Assembly: GCF_037126265.1 (NCBI RefSeq)
Contig: NZ_JAYLLN010000009.1
Span: 1 to 64,000, forward strand
Length of the DNA: 64,000 bases
Reading direction: 5' to 3'
From: Sphingobacterium tenebrionis
GTDB taxonomy: Bacteria; Bacteroidota; Bacteroidia; Sphingobacteriales; Sphingobacteriaceae
Made by a program: the position numbers and the translations under genes. The notes under the pieces were generated by a model. The model worked only from the letters and a program-made list of their open reading frames with translations. It did no database searches and was not told the DNA's origin. Shown one piece after another: positions 43,419 through 52,480 of the stretch (the first letter of the stretch is position 1; the number at the start of each line of letters is the position of its first letter).

Positions 43419-44864
43419 ATGAAGAAATTAATTTTATCTCGTTTATTTGTTTTTGCCGTTTTATCGTTAGTTAGCCTGCAATCATTAGTTGCTCAGGATA
43501 TTTCCAAAGATAGTTTATCCAAACATGTACATTATCTTGCTTCGGAAGAATTGGAGGGAAGAGGTTTGGGCACTGCCGGAAAGGATAAAGCGACCAAATT
43601 TATAGTAGAACAGTTCAGATCGGCAGGTTTACAGCCATATCAAGGGGGTTTTATACAGGATTTTGAATTGACTTTTAGTCTTGCGAAGGTTAAGGCGCAT
43701 AATGTATGGGCATTTGTAGAAGGGTCGGATCCTCAATTGAAATCAGAATTGATCGTGTTAGGAGCTCATTATGATCATCTGGGCTATAAAAAGGATCGTA
43801 AAGTTTGGTATCCTGGTGCTGATGATAATGCTTCTGGTGTAGCGACGGTAATTGAATTGGCGAAATATTTTGGAGAGGATGTCAATAGACCGAAACGAAG
43901 TATTTTGTTTATTGCCTTTGATGCGGAGGAATCGGGTCTTTTAGGTGCGAAACATTTTGTTGATAAGTTGAGTGCTGAAGAGCGCAATAAAATTAAGGCA
44001 ATGTTCAGTTTTGATATGGTGGGAATGTTGAGTAAGAATAAGGGCTTGGTGTTAAAGGGTGTTCGGACATTGGGAGATGGCGTGGAATTGGCCGAACAAG
44101 AAGCAAAAGGATTAAACCTATTAAATCTTTCGGATAAAATTGAGGAGCGAACGGATACAGAACCTTTTGGGTCAGTAGGAATTCCTGCTATCCATGTTTT
44201 TACGGGATTGAAATCTCCTTATCATAAGCCTGAGGATAAAGCGGAATTATTGGATTATGATGGGATGAAGGAAATTGCTGATTTTTCAGCTCGATTTGTT
44301 GGAGCACTGGCTAATCAGCAGAAGGAACTTGTTGCTACCAAGAAGATGCAGAGGTTGAAGGAAAATCCGAAAAGTATTGGAAAACCAGTGACTTTAGCAG
44401 GAATGTTCCAGTTGAATTCGGGAAAGCATCTGTATGATGATGAGTTTTATGATGCAAAATCGGATATTGGCTTTAGCCTTGGTCTGCAAATGGAGTATCG
44501 GTTCAAGAAATTGTGGGCGGTTGATTTAGGAGGATATTTTAATAATAATGCAAGTCGATCTGCAGAAGGAAGGTTTGAGAGGAATTCATTGATGGTTCCG
44601 ATGAATCTTAAATTTGGAAGTAATGTGGTTATTTCTGCAGGGCCGTATTATAAATATCATTTTAATGGTAAGAATGGGAATACGGATTTGGATTTTGAAA
44701 ATACGTTTAGGAGGGATGAATGGGGGTATTCGCTAGGTGTGGCTGTAGAGGTGATGAATTATCATGTAGGATGGATAAGTAGAAGATCTTTTCACTCTAT
44801 ATATTCGAATGGGCCAAAGGTGATTCCAATTGAAAATGGGGTTTCTTTGGGGTGGAGGTTTTAA
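43419..44864 (+). CDS. M28-family aminopeptidase with a C-terminal barrel-like domain
   Basis: A 481-residue exported zinc peptidase. The signal peptide ends around LVAQ. Both zinc ions' ligands are visible: His117 in GAHYDHLG, Asp in GADDNASG, the glutamate pair in DAEESGLLG, Asp in FDMVG and the last His in YHKPEDKAEL. From about residue 340 the sequence changes to alternating amphipathic strands (SDIGFSLGLQMEYRF, LWAVDLGGYFNNN) and ends in GVSLGWRF, with a terminal Phe as in outer-membrane barrel proteins. M28 enzymes normally end after the peptidase, so this fusion is unusual. Confidence 0.85.
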   Translation: MKKLILSRLFVFAVLSLVSLQSLVAQDISKDSLSKHVHYLASEELEGRGLGTAGKDKATKFIVEQFRSAGLQPYQGGFIQDFELTFSLAKVKAHNVWAFVEGSDPQLKSELIVLGAHYDHLGYKKDRKVWYPGADDNASGVATVIELAKYFGEDVNRPKRSILFIAFDAEESGLLGAKHFVDKLSAEERNKIKAMFSFDMVGMLSKNKGLVLKGVRTLGDGVELAEQEAKGLNLLNLSDKIEERTDTEPFGSVGIPAIHVFTGLKSPYHKPEDKAELLDYDGMKEIADFSARFVGALANQQKELVATKKMQRLKENPKSIGKPVTLAGMFQLNSGKHLYDDEFYDAKSDIGFSLGLQMEYRFKKLWAVDLGGYFNNNASRSAEGRFERNSLMVPMNLKFGSNVVISAGPYYKYHFNGKNGNTDLDFENTFRRDEWGYSLGVAVEVMNYHVGWISRRSFHSIYSNGPKVIPIENGVSLGWRF

Positions 44865-44904
44865 TTTTTTTTGGGAAGACGCTGTCCTTGCGAAGGGTTA
44901 ATAA

Positions 44905-44992
44905 CGTCATTGCGAGGTGTGTATTACGTCATTGCGAGGCACGAAGCAATCTTTACATTAGTCGAAAGATTGCTTCGTGCCTCGCAATGACG
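44905..44992. repeat. Palindromic repeat cluster R4, simple form
   Basis: Two perfect 27-base arms (44927-44953 and 44966-44992) over a 12-base loop, with an extra partial arm copy at 44905-44917 on the left. The arms read ...GAGGCACGAAG... and ...CTTCGTGCCTC..., i.e. one base changed on both sides compared with R3 (GAGGAACGAAG / CTTCGTTCCTC). It lies between the convergent M28 and acsA genes. Confidence 0.92.
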
Positions 44993-45059
44993 GGGAAACC
45001 CGCAATAATGATGAAATATGCAATGCTGGAGTAAACCGGCAATAACAATGGCTCCCTAT

Positions 45060-46973
45060 TTATTTCATCTCCTTGGAGCCTTCAATAATCGCTTCCACAA
45101 CAGTAGGGTCCTGCAAGGTTGAAGTATCACCTAAAGATCCCAATTCGCCTTCCGCGATTTTTCTCAAAATCCTACGCATAATCTTCCCAGACCTTGTCTT
45201 AGGCAATTCAGTCACAAACTGAATAATATCAGGTTTAGCGATCGCACCAATAATCCTAGTCACGGTCTGCAAAATATCCTGACGTGTTTTCTCAGCATCG
45301 ATATGATGGTTCGCAATCACATAAGCATAGATGCCCTGTCCTTTAACAGGATGCGGATAACCAACAATTGCTGATTCCACCACATCTGCGTGCATATTGA
45401 TCGCATTTTCTACTTCAGCAGTTCCGATACGGTGTCCAGAGACATTCAACACATCATCCACACGGCCCGTAATTCGGTAATATCCTTCCGGACTTCTATA
45501 ACAACCGTCACCTGTAAAATACATATCCTCATACGTAGAGAAATATGTCTGTCTACAACGTTCATGGTCGCCCCAAGTTGTACGCAGCATACCTGGCCAA
45601 GGGAATTTGATACAAAGGTTTCCAGAAACATCGTTTCCTTCAATCTCTTCTCCGTTCTCATCCATCAAACAAGGTTGAACGCCTGGCAATGGTAACATGG
45701 CATATCCTGGGATTTCCGGTGTAATACCCGCAATCGGCGTAATCAAATGACCACCATTTTCTGTCTGCCACCAGGTATCCACAATCGGACAATTTCCTTT
45801 TCCCACTTTATCGTGGTACCAATTCCAAGCTTCCTCATTGATTGGCTCACCCACGGTACCTAACACTCTTAAAGAAGAAAGGTCCTTATTCTGCACATAT
45901 TCATCTCCAAAAGCCATCAACGAACGGATCGCTGTAGGAGCGGTATATAAGATGTTAACTTTGTATTTTTCTACGATATCCCAGAAACGGCTAGCATCAG
46001 GATAGGTTGGAATTCCCTCAAACATCAAAGAAGTAGCTCCTTGCGATAATGGTCCATATACGATGTAACTATGGCCAGTAATCCAACCAATATCAGCTGT
46101 ACAGAAATACACTTCTCCAGGTTGGTATTGGAAAGTATTGGCGAAGGTATATCCGGTATAGACCATATAACCGGCAGTACTGTGCACTACACCTTTCGGT
46201 TTTCCGGTCGAACCGGAGGTATATAGGATAAATAAGGTATCCTCAGCATCCATTTCTTCTGCTGGGCATGCTGGATTTCCTTGTGTTTCCACTTTCTTGA
46301 TCTCATCTTCCCACCATACATCACGACCTTTGATCATGGAAATCGGCGTACGCGTACGGGTAAGTACAATCACTTTTTCTACCGATTTACATTGCATCAA
46401 GGCATCATCAACAATGGTTTTAAGTTCCAGGATTTTCTTTCCACGGAAACCACCATCCGAAGTGATCACCAATTTACATTCCGCATCATTGATCCTGTCT
46501 GCAATGGATTGCGCCGAGAAACCACCAAAAACCACCGAGTGGATGGCGCCTATTCGAGCACAGGCAAGAACAGCAATCACCAATTCAGGAACCATCGGCA
46601 AGTAGATACAAACCCGGTCGCCTTTGCGGATGTTGTTGTTCTTTAATACATTGGAGAATTGTTCTACCTTCTGTAATAATTGTTTATAGGAAAGCACACG
46701 ATGTGCCTCATGTGGATCATTTGGCTCCCAAATAATAGCAGGCTTATCGCCCAACTGGTAAATATGACGGTCTAAACAGTTTTCGGTAATGTTCAGCTTA
46801 CCACCTTCAAACCACTTAATATCCGGCTCCTTGAAATTCCAGTTTAATACATTGGTCCATTTTCTTTTCCAAAAGAAATTCTCCGCAATGCCTCCCCAGA
46901 ATTGTTCCGGATTTTCTACACTCTCTTTGTAAGCTTTTTGATACTCCTCAAAAGATTTAATTTGAAAACTCAT
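45060..46973 (-). CDS. acsA: Acetyl-CoA synthetase
   Basis: A 637-residue AMP-forming enzyme that activates acetate to acetyl-CoA. The AMP-binding motif YTSGSTGKPKGVVHS is present, the CoA region and TGDGCYRS block are normal, and the C-terminal lysine of KTRSGKIMRRILR is the known acetylation site for control of activity. Length is normal. It converges with the M28 gene across repeat cluster R4. Confidence 0.96.
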   Translation of the reverse strand: MSFQIKSFEEYQKAYKESVENPEQFWGGIAENFFWKRKWTNVLNWNFKEPDIKWFEGGKLNITENCLDRHIYQLGDKPAIIWEPNDPHEAHRVLSYKQLLQKVEQFSNVLKNNNIRKGDRVCIYLPMVPELVIAVLACARIGAIHSVVFGGFSAQSIADRINDAECKLVITSDGGFRGKKILELKTIVDDALMQCKSVEKVIVLTRTRTPISMIKGRDVWWEDEIKKVETQGNPACPAEEMDAEDTLFILYTSGSTGKPKGVVHSTAGYMVYTGYTFANTFQYQPGEVYFCTADIGWITGHSYIVYGPLSQGATSLMFEGIPTYPDASRFWDIVEKYKVNILYTAPTAIRSLMAFGDEYVQNKDLSSLRVLGTVGEPINEEAWNWYHDKVGKGNCPIVDTWWQTENGGHLITPIAGITPEIPGYAMLPLPGVQPCLMDENGEEIEGNDVSGNLCIKFPWPGMLRTTWGDHERCRQTYFSTYEDMYFTGDGCYRSPEGYYRITGRVDDVLNVSGHRIGTAEVENAINMHADVVESAIVGYPHPVKGQGIYAYVIANHHIDAEKTRQDILQTVTRIIGAIAKPDIIQFVTELPKTRSGKIMRRILRKIAEGELGSLGDTSTLQDPTVVEAIIEGSKEMK

Positions 46974-47155
46974 CTTTCTAAAATAAAATTATAGGTCTAT
47001 ATGTTTATTTGCTAGGGAAATTATTTAATTCGGTCAATTAGTTATTAGATGCCGTTAAATAGCCTCCCAGCAGAGCTAATTTAATTTTTTTTAATATGTT
47101 TTACTAATTTTTCCTGTCTTGATTGAATAAATTGCATTTTTGTTTAGGTTTTATT

Positions 47156-48025
47156 GTGGAAATTTTAAAGAGGATATATTATTTTTTGGTGCATACCAAC
47201 CTGCTCATTGCTTTGGCTGCAATAGCCCAATGCGCCTTGACTTACATGATCCTCCAACTCCCGATAAATCCTTCCATCTTAATTGTCGAGGGAACAACCA
47301 CCTTATTGTTGTACAATTTGAGCTTGTATCTCTCTTTACCCCGAGAAACCGAAAAATCACCTTATATACGAACGCGCTGGATAGGAAGGAATTTGCCTGT
47401 TTTTTGGGTATTAAGTTTATTAGCCTTTATTGTTTGTCTGTTTGCATTATGGCAACTGCAACTTATCACTTGGGTGTTTCTTGGTGTCATCGGGTTGATC
47501 AGCATTGCTTACGCTGTTCCGCTCGTCAAATTCAAAGGTAAGAGACTTGGTTTGAGGCAGGTTCCAGGTTTAAAGGTATTCTATATTGCGGTAATATGGT
47601 CGCTGAGCAGCGTGGGATTGCCCGTCCTTGAATTATATGCAAATGGTGAGGCGATCGATTGGTATATGGCTAATTACTTAGGCATCGTTAAGATTCTATT
47701 TCTGCTGCTCTGTACCTTGCCCTTTGATATCCGAGATTATGAGCAGGATGTACAATATAATCTGAAAACCTTGCCCATTCTATTGGGAAAAAGGAAAGCG
47801 ATAGGTTTATCCTATGCTATGGGCGTAATCCATATTCTCTTGATCTATTTTTCACCTTATTCAGATCCTGTTAAAATGGGAATGGTTTTAACCAGTTTGC
47901 TTGTACTGTTTCTTTTTAAAGCCCTTATTTTCACAACAAAAAAACATTACCACCATGTTTACCTCTTGGATTTAGCTTTGATTGTACAGTGGTTGATCGT
48001 ATGGATCTGCTTATCGTGGAAGTAG
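47156..48025 (+). CDS. UbiA-like prenyltransferase, atypical
   Basis: A 289-residue membrane protein with about eight hydrophobic helices, of the UbiA-type prenyltransferase layout. The second Asp-rich motif is present as LPFDIRDYEQD (about residues 195-205). The first Asp-rich motif is not clear, and N-terminal residues differ, so the substrate is open (quinone, heme or carotenoid-type prenylation). The GTG at 47156 gives an opening EILKRIYYFLVHTNLL that fits relatives; a TTG at 47123 would add eleven residues. Confidence 0.68.
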   Translation: MEILKRIYYFLVHTNLLIALAAIAQCALTYMILQLPINPSILIVEGTTTLLLYNLSLYLSLPRETEKSPYIRTRWIGRNLPVFWVLSLLAFIVCLFALWQLQLITWVFLGVIGLISIAYAVPLVKFKGKRLGLRQVPGLKVFYIAVIWSLSSVGLPVLELYANGEAIDWYMANYLGIVKILFLLLCTLPFDIRDYEQDVQYNLKTLPILLGKRKAIGLSYAMGVIHILLIYFSPYSDPVKMGMVLTSLLVLFLFKALIFTTKKHYHHVYLLDLALIVQWLIVWICLSWK

Positions 48026-48047
48026 TACCTAGCCTAATTTTCTACTT

Positions 48048-48977
48048 TTATCTGTTCTTTAAAAAACCGATAATCTTTTCACCAAGGAAGGAGGAAAGCT
48101 TCTCGTAACTTTCAAAGGTCCAACCGGCCACATGCGGACTCAACAAAACATTGTCCCTGCTGATCAGATCTGCATACCATTCCTGTTCCGCTAAAGCTGG
48201 AAATTTTTCGAATGGGAGCACATCAAAGGCTGCTCCAAGAATCTTTCCATTGTCGAGATTCTTTAAGACCGCAGGAACTTTTGCGATTCCTCCTCGGGCG
48301 CCCATCAAAAAAAAGATGGGTTTGCGGAAATGGAAAAGATATTCCTCATCCACCATACCTCTTGTTTCGCGGGTCAATGGGATGTGGAAACTTAATACAT
48401 CGGCTTGTTTTACCACTTCTTCCATGGAAACCTCACGCGCATATTGATCCGAAAAGCCAGTTTTGTATTTATCGTAAGCAATAACATTAACCTCAAAACC
48501 GGATAGCTTCTTGGCCATGGCCTGGCCGTTATTCCCATAACCGATCAATGCAACAGTCCGACCTTTGAGTTCATAACCTCTGTTTTCTTCCCTTTTCCAG
48601 AAACCCGTTCTCACTTCCTTATCCCCCCGATTCAGGTTATTCATCAAGCTCAATAACATGCCGATCATATGTTCGCCCACTGCATCGCGGTTTCCTTCAT
48701 TAGCAGAAAAAAGGAATATTGCTCTAGAAGCGGCATATTCTTCATCGATATTGTCCATCCCAGCTCCGGCCCTGCCTATAAATTCCAGCTTATTCCCCAA
48801 ATCGATGAAAGCCTGGTCAACTTGGAATTTTGATCGGATGATAAGTCCTGAATAGTTCCCTATTATTTTTTCTGCCTCTTCACGCTGTATATCAGGTTGA
48901 TAATCATAAGCAATGTTCTCCTTCTTGAACTGGTCAAGAATAACCTCATGTAAATCATCGACAATTAATATGCTCAT
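48048..48977 (-). CDS. D-isomer 2-hydroxyacid dehydrogenase (SerA-like)
   Basis: A 309-residue NAD-dependent dehydrogenase of the D-2-hydroxyacid family. The Rossmann motif ALIGYGNNGQAMAKKL is present, though the usual GxGxxG is GYGNNG. Catalytic residues are seen as Arg in MGARGG, Glu in FDVLPFEKFP and His in LSPHVAGW. It lacks the C-terminal ACT domain of long SerA proteins. It may make phosphohydroxypyruvate for serine synthesis or act on another 2-hydroxyacid. It is followed on the same strand by nothing and preceded by rsmA. Confidence 0.8.
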   Translation of the reverse strand: MSILIVDDLHEVILDQFKKENIAYDYQPDIQREEAEKIIGNYSGLIIRSKFQVDQAFIDLGNKLEFIGRAGAGMDNIDEEYAASRAIFLFSANEGNRDAVGEHMIGMLLSLMNNLNRGDKEVRTGFWKREENRGYELKGRTVALIGYGNNGQAMAKKLSGFEVNVIAYDKYKTGFSDQYAREVSMEEVVKQADVLSFHIPLTRETRGMVDEEYLFHFRKPIFFLMGARGGIAKVPAVLKNLDNGKILGAAFDVLPFEKFPALAEQEWYADLISRDNVLLSPHVAGWTFESYEKLSSFLGEKIIGFLKNR

Positions 48978-49012
48978 GAAAAATGGAATTAAATTTCAAC
49001 TATTTATGTTGA

Positions 49013-49792
49013 TTAGGGTTTCTTAGCGATTTCATTGGTCAATTGAACAAAATCGTTTACATCCAATCGTTCCGCTCGAAGTTCGTAAAGAGGATTATCA
49101 CTCATCTGTTCTTTTGGGATAACGCCCGAAAGTGCATTTCTTAAGGTTTTCCGTCTTTGGTTAAATCCAGCTTTCACTACACGCCAAAATAATTTCTCAT
49201 CACAATCCAAAGATTCCTTATCATTCCTCACCATGCGCATTACACCTGATAAAACCTTTGGCGGTGGATTAAAAGCACCTGCTTTTACCGTGAATAGATA
49301 AGAAACATCATAATAAGCCTGCAAAAAGACGGATAAGATTCCGTACTCTTTGTTCCCTGGCTTAGCCACACAACGTTCTGCAACTTCCTTTTGGAACATG
49401 CCCACCATTTCAACTACGCGCTGTCTTTCTTCTAAGATCTTGAAAAGAATCTGGGAGGAAATATTGTAGGGAAAATTCCCGATCACGGCCATTTTATCGC
49501 CAAAATATCGACCAAAATCCAGGTTAAGAAAGTCTCCATGGATCAATCTATTTCCTAATTCGGGGTACTTATCAGCTAAAAATTCAATGGATTCATCATC
49601 TACATCGATGAGAAAGGTTTCGTAGTTAGTGTTCTGAAGGAGGAAATCGGAGAGTACACCCATCCCAGGACCTACTTCCAACACCTGATTGAATCCTAAG
49701 GAAGGAGTCAAAGCATCCACTATACGTTGTGCCGCATTTTTATCATTAAGAAAATGCTGGCCTAAATGTTTCTTTGCACGAACTGAACCCAT
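49013..49792 (-). CDS. rsmA: 16S rRNA dimethyladenosine transferase RsmA/KsgA
   Basis: A 259-residue enzyme that dimethylates two adjacent adenines near the 3' end of 16S rRNA. Signature parts are KKHLGQHFLND, the SAM motif VGPGMGVLS, and the catalytic GNFPYNISSQ (NLPY type with Phe). Length is normal. It is divergent from pdxA, with back-to-back -7 boxes at 49814-49807 and 49852-49859. Confidence 0.95.
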   Translation of the reverse strand: MGSVRAKKHLGQHFLNDKNAAQRIVDALTPSLGFNQVLEVGPGMGVLSDFLLQNTNYETFLIDVDDESIEFLADKYPELGNRLIHGDFLNLDFGRYFGDKMAVIGNFPYNISSQILFKILEERQRVVEMVGMFQKEVAERCVAKPGNKEYGILSVFLQAYYDVSYLFTVKAGAFNPPPKVLSGVMRMVRNDKESLDCDEKLFWRVVKAGFNQRRKTLRNALSGVIPKEQMSDNPLYELRAERLDVNDFVQLTNEIAKKP

Positions 49793-49806
49793 AAGCTTAA
49801 ATTATG

Positions 49807-49814
49807 CAAAGATA
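49807..49814 (-). promoter_or_regulatory. -7 promoter box for rsmA
   Basis: TATCTTTG on the minus strand, an exact TAnnTTTG match, 15-22 bases upstream of the rsmA ATG. Confidence 0.55.
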
Positions 49815-49851
49815 CTATTTTTAAATAACCTGATTGTTTATCTTTTTTTGC

Positions 49852-49859
49852 TATTTTTG
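49852..49859 (+). promoter_or_regulatory. -7 promoter box for pdxA
   Basis: TATTTTTG, an exact TAnnTTTG match, 21 bases before the pdxA ATG. With the rsmA box it forms a compact divergent promoter pair. Confidence 0.55.
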
Positions 49860-49880
49860 ACTATCTAATGCGCAAAAAAG

Positions 49881-50936
49881 ATGAGTGAAAAGCTAAAAAT
49901 TGGGATTTCAATCGGCGATATCAATGGTATCGGACTAGAGGTAATTATCAAATCGTTAATGGATCCTCGGATCTTGGATTTCTTTACCCCAATTGTATAC
50001 GGAAATACCAAAGTAGCTTCCTTTCATCGCAAAGCAATAGGTGTTAATGATTTCAGTTTCAACGTGATCAATGCCGCATCAGATGCCAATCCGAAGCGTC
50101 CTAATATGATCAATTGTTGGCAAGAAGATGTGAAGATAACTTTGGGCGAACAGAACGAAACAGGCGGAAAATACGCATTCATTTCCCTACAAAAAGCAGC
50201 AGAGGACTTAAAAGCCGGTGTGATCGATGCATTGGTTACTGCACCCATCAACAAACATAATATCCAACAAGAAGGATTTAATTTTCCTGGGCATACCGAA
50301 TATCTTCAAGACTTTTTCGGGGCTAAGGATGTTTTGATGTTCATGGTCAGTGAAGATCTTCGAGTAGGGGTGGTAACAGGCCATATTCCAGTTAAAGAAG
50401 TATCCGCAGCGATTACCGAAGAATCCATCCTACACAAATTGCGCATGATGAATGCCAGTCTGAAAGTAGATTTCTGGATCCAGAAACCAAAAATAGCCGT
50501 ATTGGGATTAAACCCTCATGCTGGCGATGATGGACTTATCGGTACAGAGGACCAGGACATCGTCGCTCCAGCGATCAAAAAAGCCTTCGATGAAGGGATA
50601 TTCTGTTTCGGACCATATCCTGCAGATGGTTTTTTTGCTGCAGATGCCTATACCAAATTTGATGCGGTATTAGCGATGTACCACGATCAAGGTCTGATCC
50701 CTTTCAAGCATATTGCTTCTCGAAACGGGATTAACTTTACTGCGGGCTTACCGGTAGTAAGGACCTCTCCGGACCATGGAACGGGTTATGATATTGCTGG
50801 AAAGAACCAAGCGTCGCATACTTCCTTCCTTTCCGCGATCTTTGAGGCCGTTCATATTGTGAATAGGCGTCGGGAGCAGGCTGTATTGGCAGAAAATCCA
50901 TTAGCATTCCGTCGTTTGAGCAAGGATAGAGACTAA
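49881..50936 (+). CDS. pdxA: 4-hydroxythreonine-4-phosphate dehydrogenase
   Basis: A 351-residue enzyme of vitamin B6 synthesis. The motifs GDINGIGLEVI near the start, TAPINKHNI, FPGHTEYL with a metal histidine, and YHDQGLIPFKHI with the other metal ligand are present. Length is normal. It opens a plus-strand group with cca, the pRiA4b-type gene and miaA, each with its own short spacer. Confidence 0.95.
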   Translation: MSEKLKIGISIGDINGIGLEVIIKSLMDPRILDFFTPIVYGNTKVASFHRKAIGVNDFSFNVINAASDANPKRPNMINCWQEDVKITLGEQNETGGKYAFISLQKAAEDLKAGVIDALVTAPINKHNIQQEGFNFPGHTEYLQDFFGAKDVLMFMVSEDLRVGVVTGHIPVKEVSAAITEESILHKLRMMNASLKVDFWIQKPKIAVLGLNPHAGDDGLIGTEDQDIVAPAIKKAFDEGIFCFGPYPADGFFAADAYTKFDAVLAMYHDQGLIPFKHIASRNGINFTAGLPVVRTSPDHGTGYDIAGKNQASHTSFLSAIFEAVHIVNRRREQAVLAENPLAFRRLSKDRD

Positions 50937-50987
50937 TCTATCCGTTTTTTAGTCAGGTAGCAGGTCCCTGTTATCTATAAATTTCAT

Positions 50988-50995
50988 TACTTTTG
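50988..50995 (+). promoter_or_regulatory. -7 promoter box for cca
   Basis: TACTTTTG, an exact TAnnTTTG match. It overlaps the first codons of the longest open frame (TTG at 50993), so the gene must start later, at the ATG at 51008. Confidence 0.6.
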
Positions 50996-51007
50996 CACTT
51001 TGTTGCT

Positions 51008-52420
51008 ATGAGTGAAAATTTAAGTCATCCAATATTTTCCATTATCCGAGATTTGGCGAAGGAAGAACAGGTATCTTGTTTCGTAATTGGCGGCTATGTT
51101 CGTGATCGGATCATGGGCAGGCCATTAAAAGATGATATCGATATATTAGTGTTGGGAAGTGGGATTGATTTTGCTACCAAACTAGGGGAGAAGCTGCATA
51201 CGAATGTAGCGGTGTATAAATCCTTCGGAACCGCCATGCTCAATTTTCAAGGTTTACAGGTCGAATTTGTGGGGGCTCGCAAAGAATCCTATCGTCGGGA
51301 ATCGAGAAAACCTATTGTGGAAGATGGTACATTGGAAGATGATCAGAATCGGCGTGATTTTACGATCAATGCAATGGCCTACTCCTTGAATGAGGAGAAT
51401 TATGGCGAGTTGATCGATCCTTTTGATGGCGTGGCTGATATCCAGAACCAACTGATAAAAACCCCATTAGAACCCGGAATAACTTTTTCAGACGATCCTT
51501 TGCGAATGATGCGTGCCATCCGCTTCGCTACCCAATTGAACTTTCGAATTGATTCAGCAGCGTTGAATGCTATTGCTGAACATGCCGATCGTATCAAGAT
51601 CATCTCCAAAGAGCGGGTAATCGATGAACTGAATAAAATTATCCTTGCTAAGAAACCATCCATCGGTTTTAAGTATTTGTTTGATACCGGCTTATTGGAG
51701 TTGATATTTCCGGCGATGCATCAATTATATGGTGTAGACTATGTGGATGGAAAAGGACATAAGGATAATTTCTATCATACTTTGGAGGTATTGGATAATG
51801 TAGCGGAAATGTCTGATGATCTCTGGTTGAGATGGGCAGCAATCATGCACGATATCGCCAAGCCGGCCACCAAAAGATTTGATAAGAAGGTAGGTTGGAC
51901 CTTTCATGGCCATGAAGATAAAGGGGCTAAAATGGTTCCGAAACTATTTGCCGAGCTCAAGTTGCCTCTCCATGAAAAGATGAAATTTGTGCAGAAACTA
52001 GTGGCTTTGCATCTTCGTCCTATTGTGCTTGCAAAGGATATCGTAACAGATTCTGCAGTTAGAAGACTATTGTTCGAAGCGGGAGATGATATTGATGCCT
52101 TGATGATGTTATGCCATGCGGATGTAACGACCAAGAATGATTTCAAGAAAAAGAAATACCGCGAGAATTTCGACTTGGTCAAACAGAAGTTGAAAGATGT
52201 GGAGGAAAGGGATCAGATACGAAATTGGCAGCCGCCAATTGATGGTGATGATATCATGAAAATGTTTGGTATAGGCCCTGGAAGGCATGTAGGTATTATT
52301 AAAAACGCTATCCGTGAAGCTATCTTGGAAGGCGAAATTCCAAATGCAAGGAAGGAAGCACTACAATTTATGTTGGAGAAAGGTAAAAACTTAGGCCTTG
52401 AAGTGGTTGGTCAAGTTTAA
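51008..52420 (+). CDS. cca: CCA tRNA nucleotidyltransferase with HD domain
   Basis: A 470-residue class II tRNA nucleotidyltransferase that adds or repairs the CCA end. The catalytic motif GGYVRDRIMGRPLKDDIDIL with the DxD metal site is at about residues 29-48, RRDFTINAMAYS follows, and an HD domain (HTLEVLDNV, IMHDIAKP) fills the C-terminal half. The ATG at 51008 is chosen because a -7 box overlaps the earlier TTG. Confidence 0.93.
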   Translation: MSENLSHPIFSIIRDLAKEEQVSCFVIGGYVRDRIMGRPLKDDIDILVLGSGIDFATKLGEKLHTNVAVYKSFGTAMLNFQGLQVEFVGARKESYRRESRKPIVEDGTLEDDQNRRDFTINAMAYSLNEENYGELIDPFDGVADIQNQLIKTPLEPGITFSDDPLRMMRAIRFATQLNFRIDSAALNAIAEHADRIKIISKERVIDELNKIILAKKPSIGFKYLFDTGLLELIFPAMHQLYGVDYVDGKGHKDNFYHTLEVLDNVAEMSDDLWLRWAAIMHDIAKPATKRFDKKVGWTFHGHEDKGAKMVPKLFAELKLPLHEKMKFVQKLVALHLRPIVLAKDIVTDSAVRRLLFEAGDDIDALMMLCHADVTTKNDFKKKKYRENFDLVKQKLKDVEERDQIRNWQPPIDGDDIMKMFGIGPGRHVGIIKNAIREAILEGEIPNARKEALQFMLEKGKNLGLEVVGQV

Positions 52421-52480
52421 TTTTTTTAAAAAATATGTAACTTTAATGCTCGAAATATCGCATTATTAACGAAATATAAA

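Noticed and set aside
47140..47541. A 133-codon frame overlapping the UbiA-like gene
   Set aside because: It is a shadow frame on the same strand with an unlikely composition (many Cys and His).
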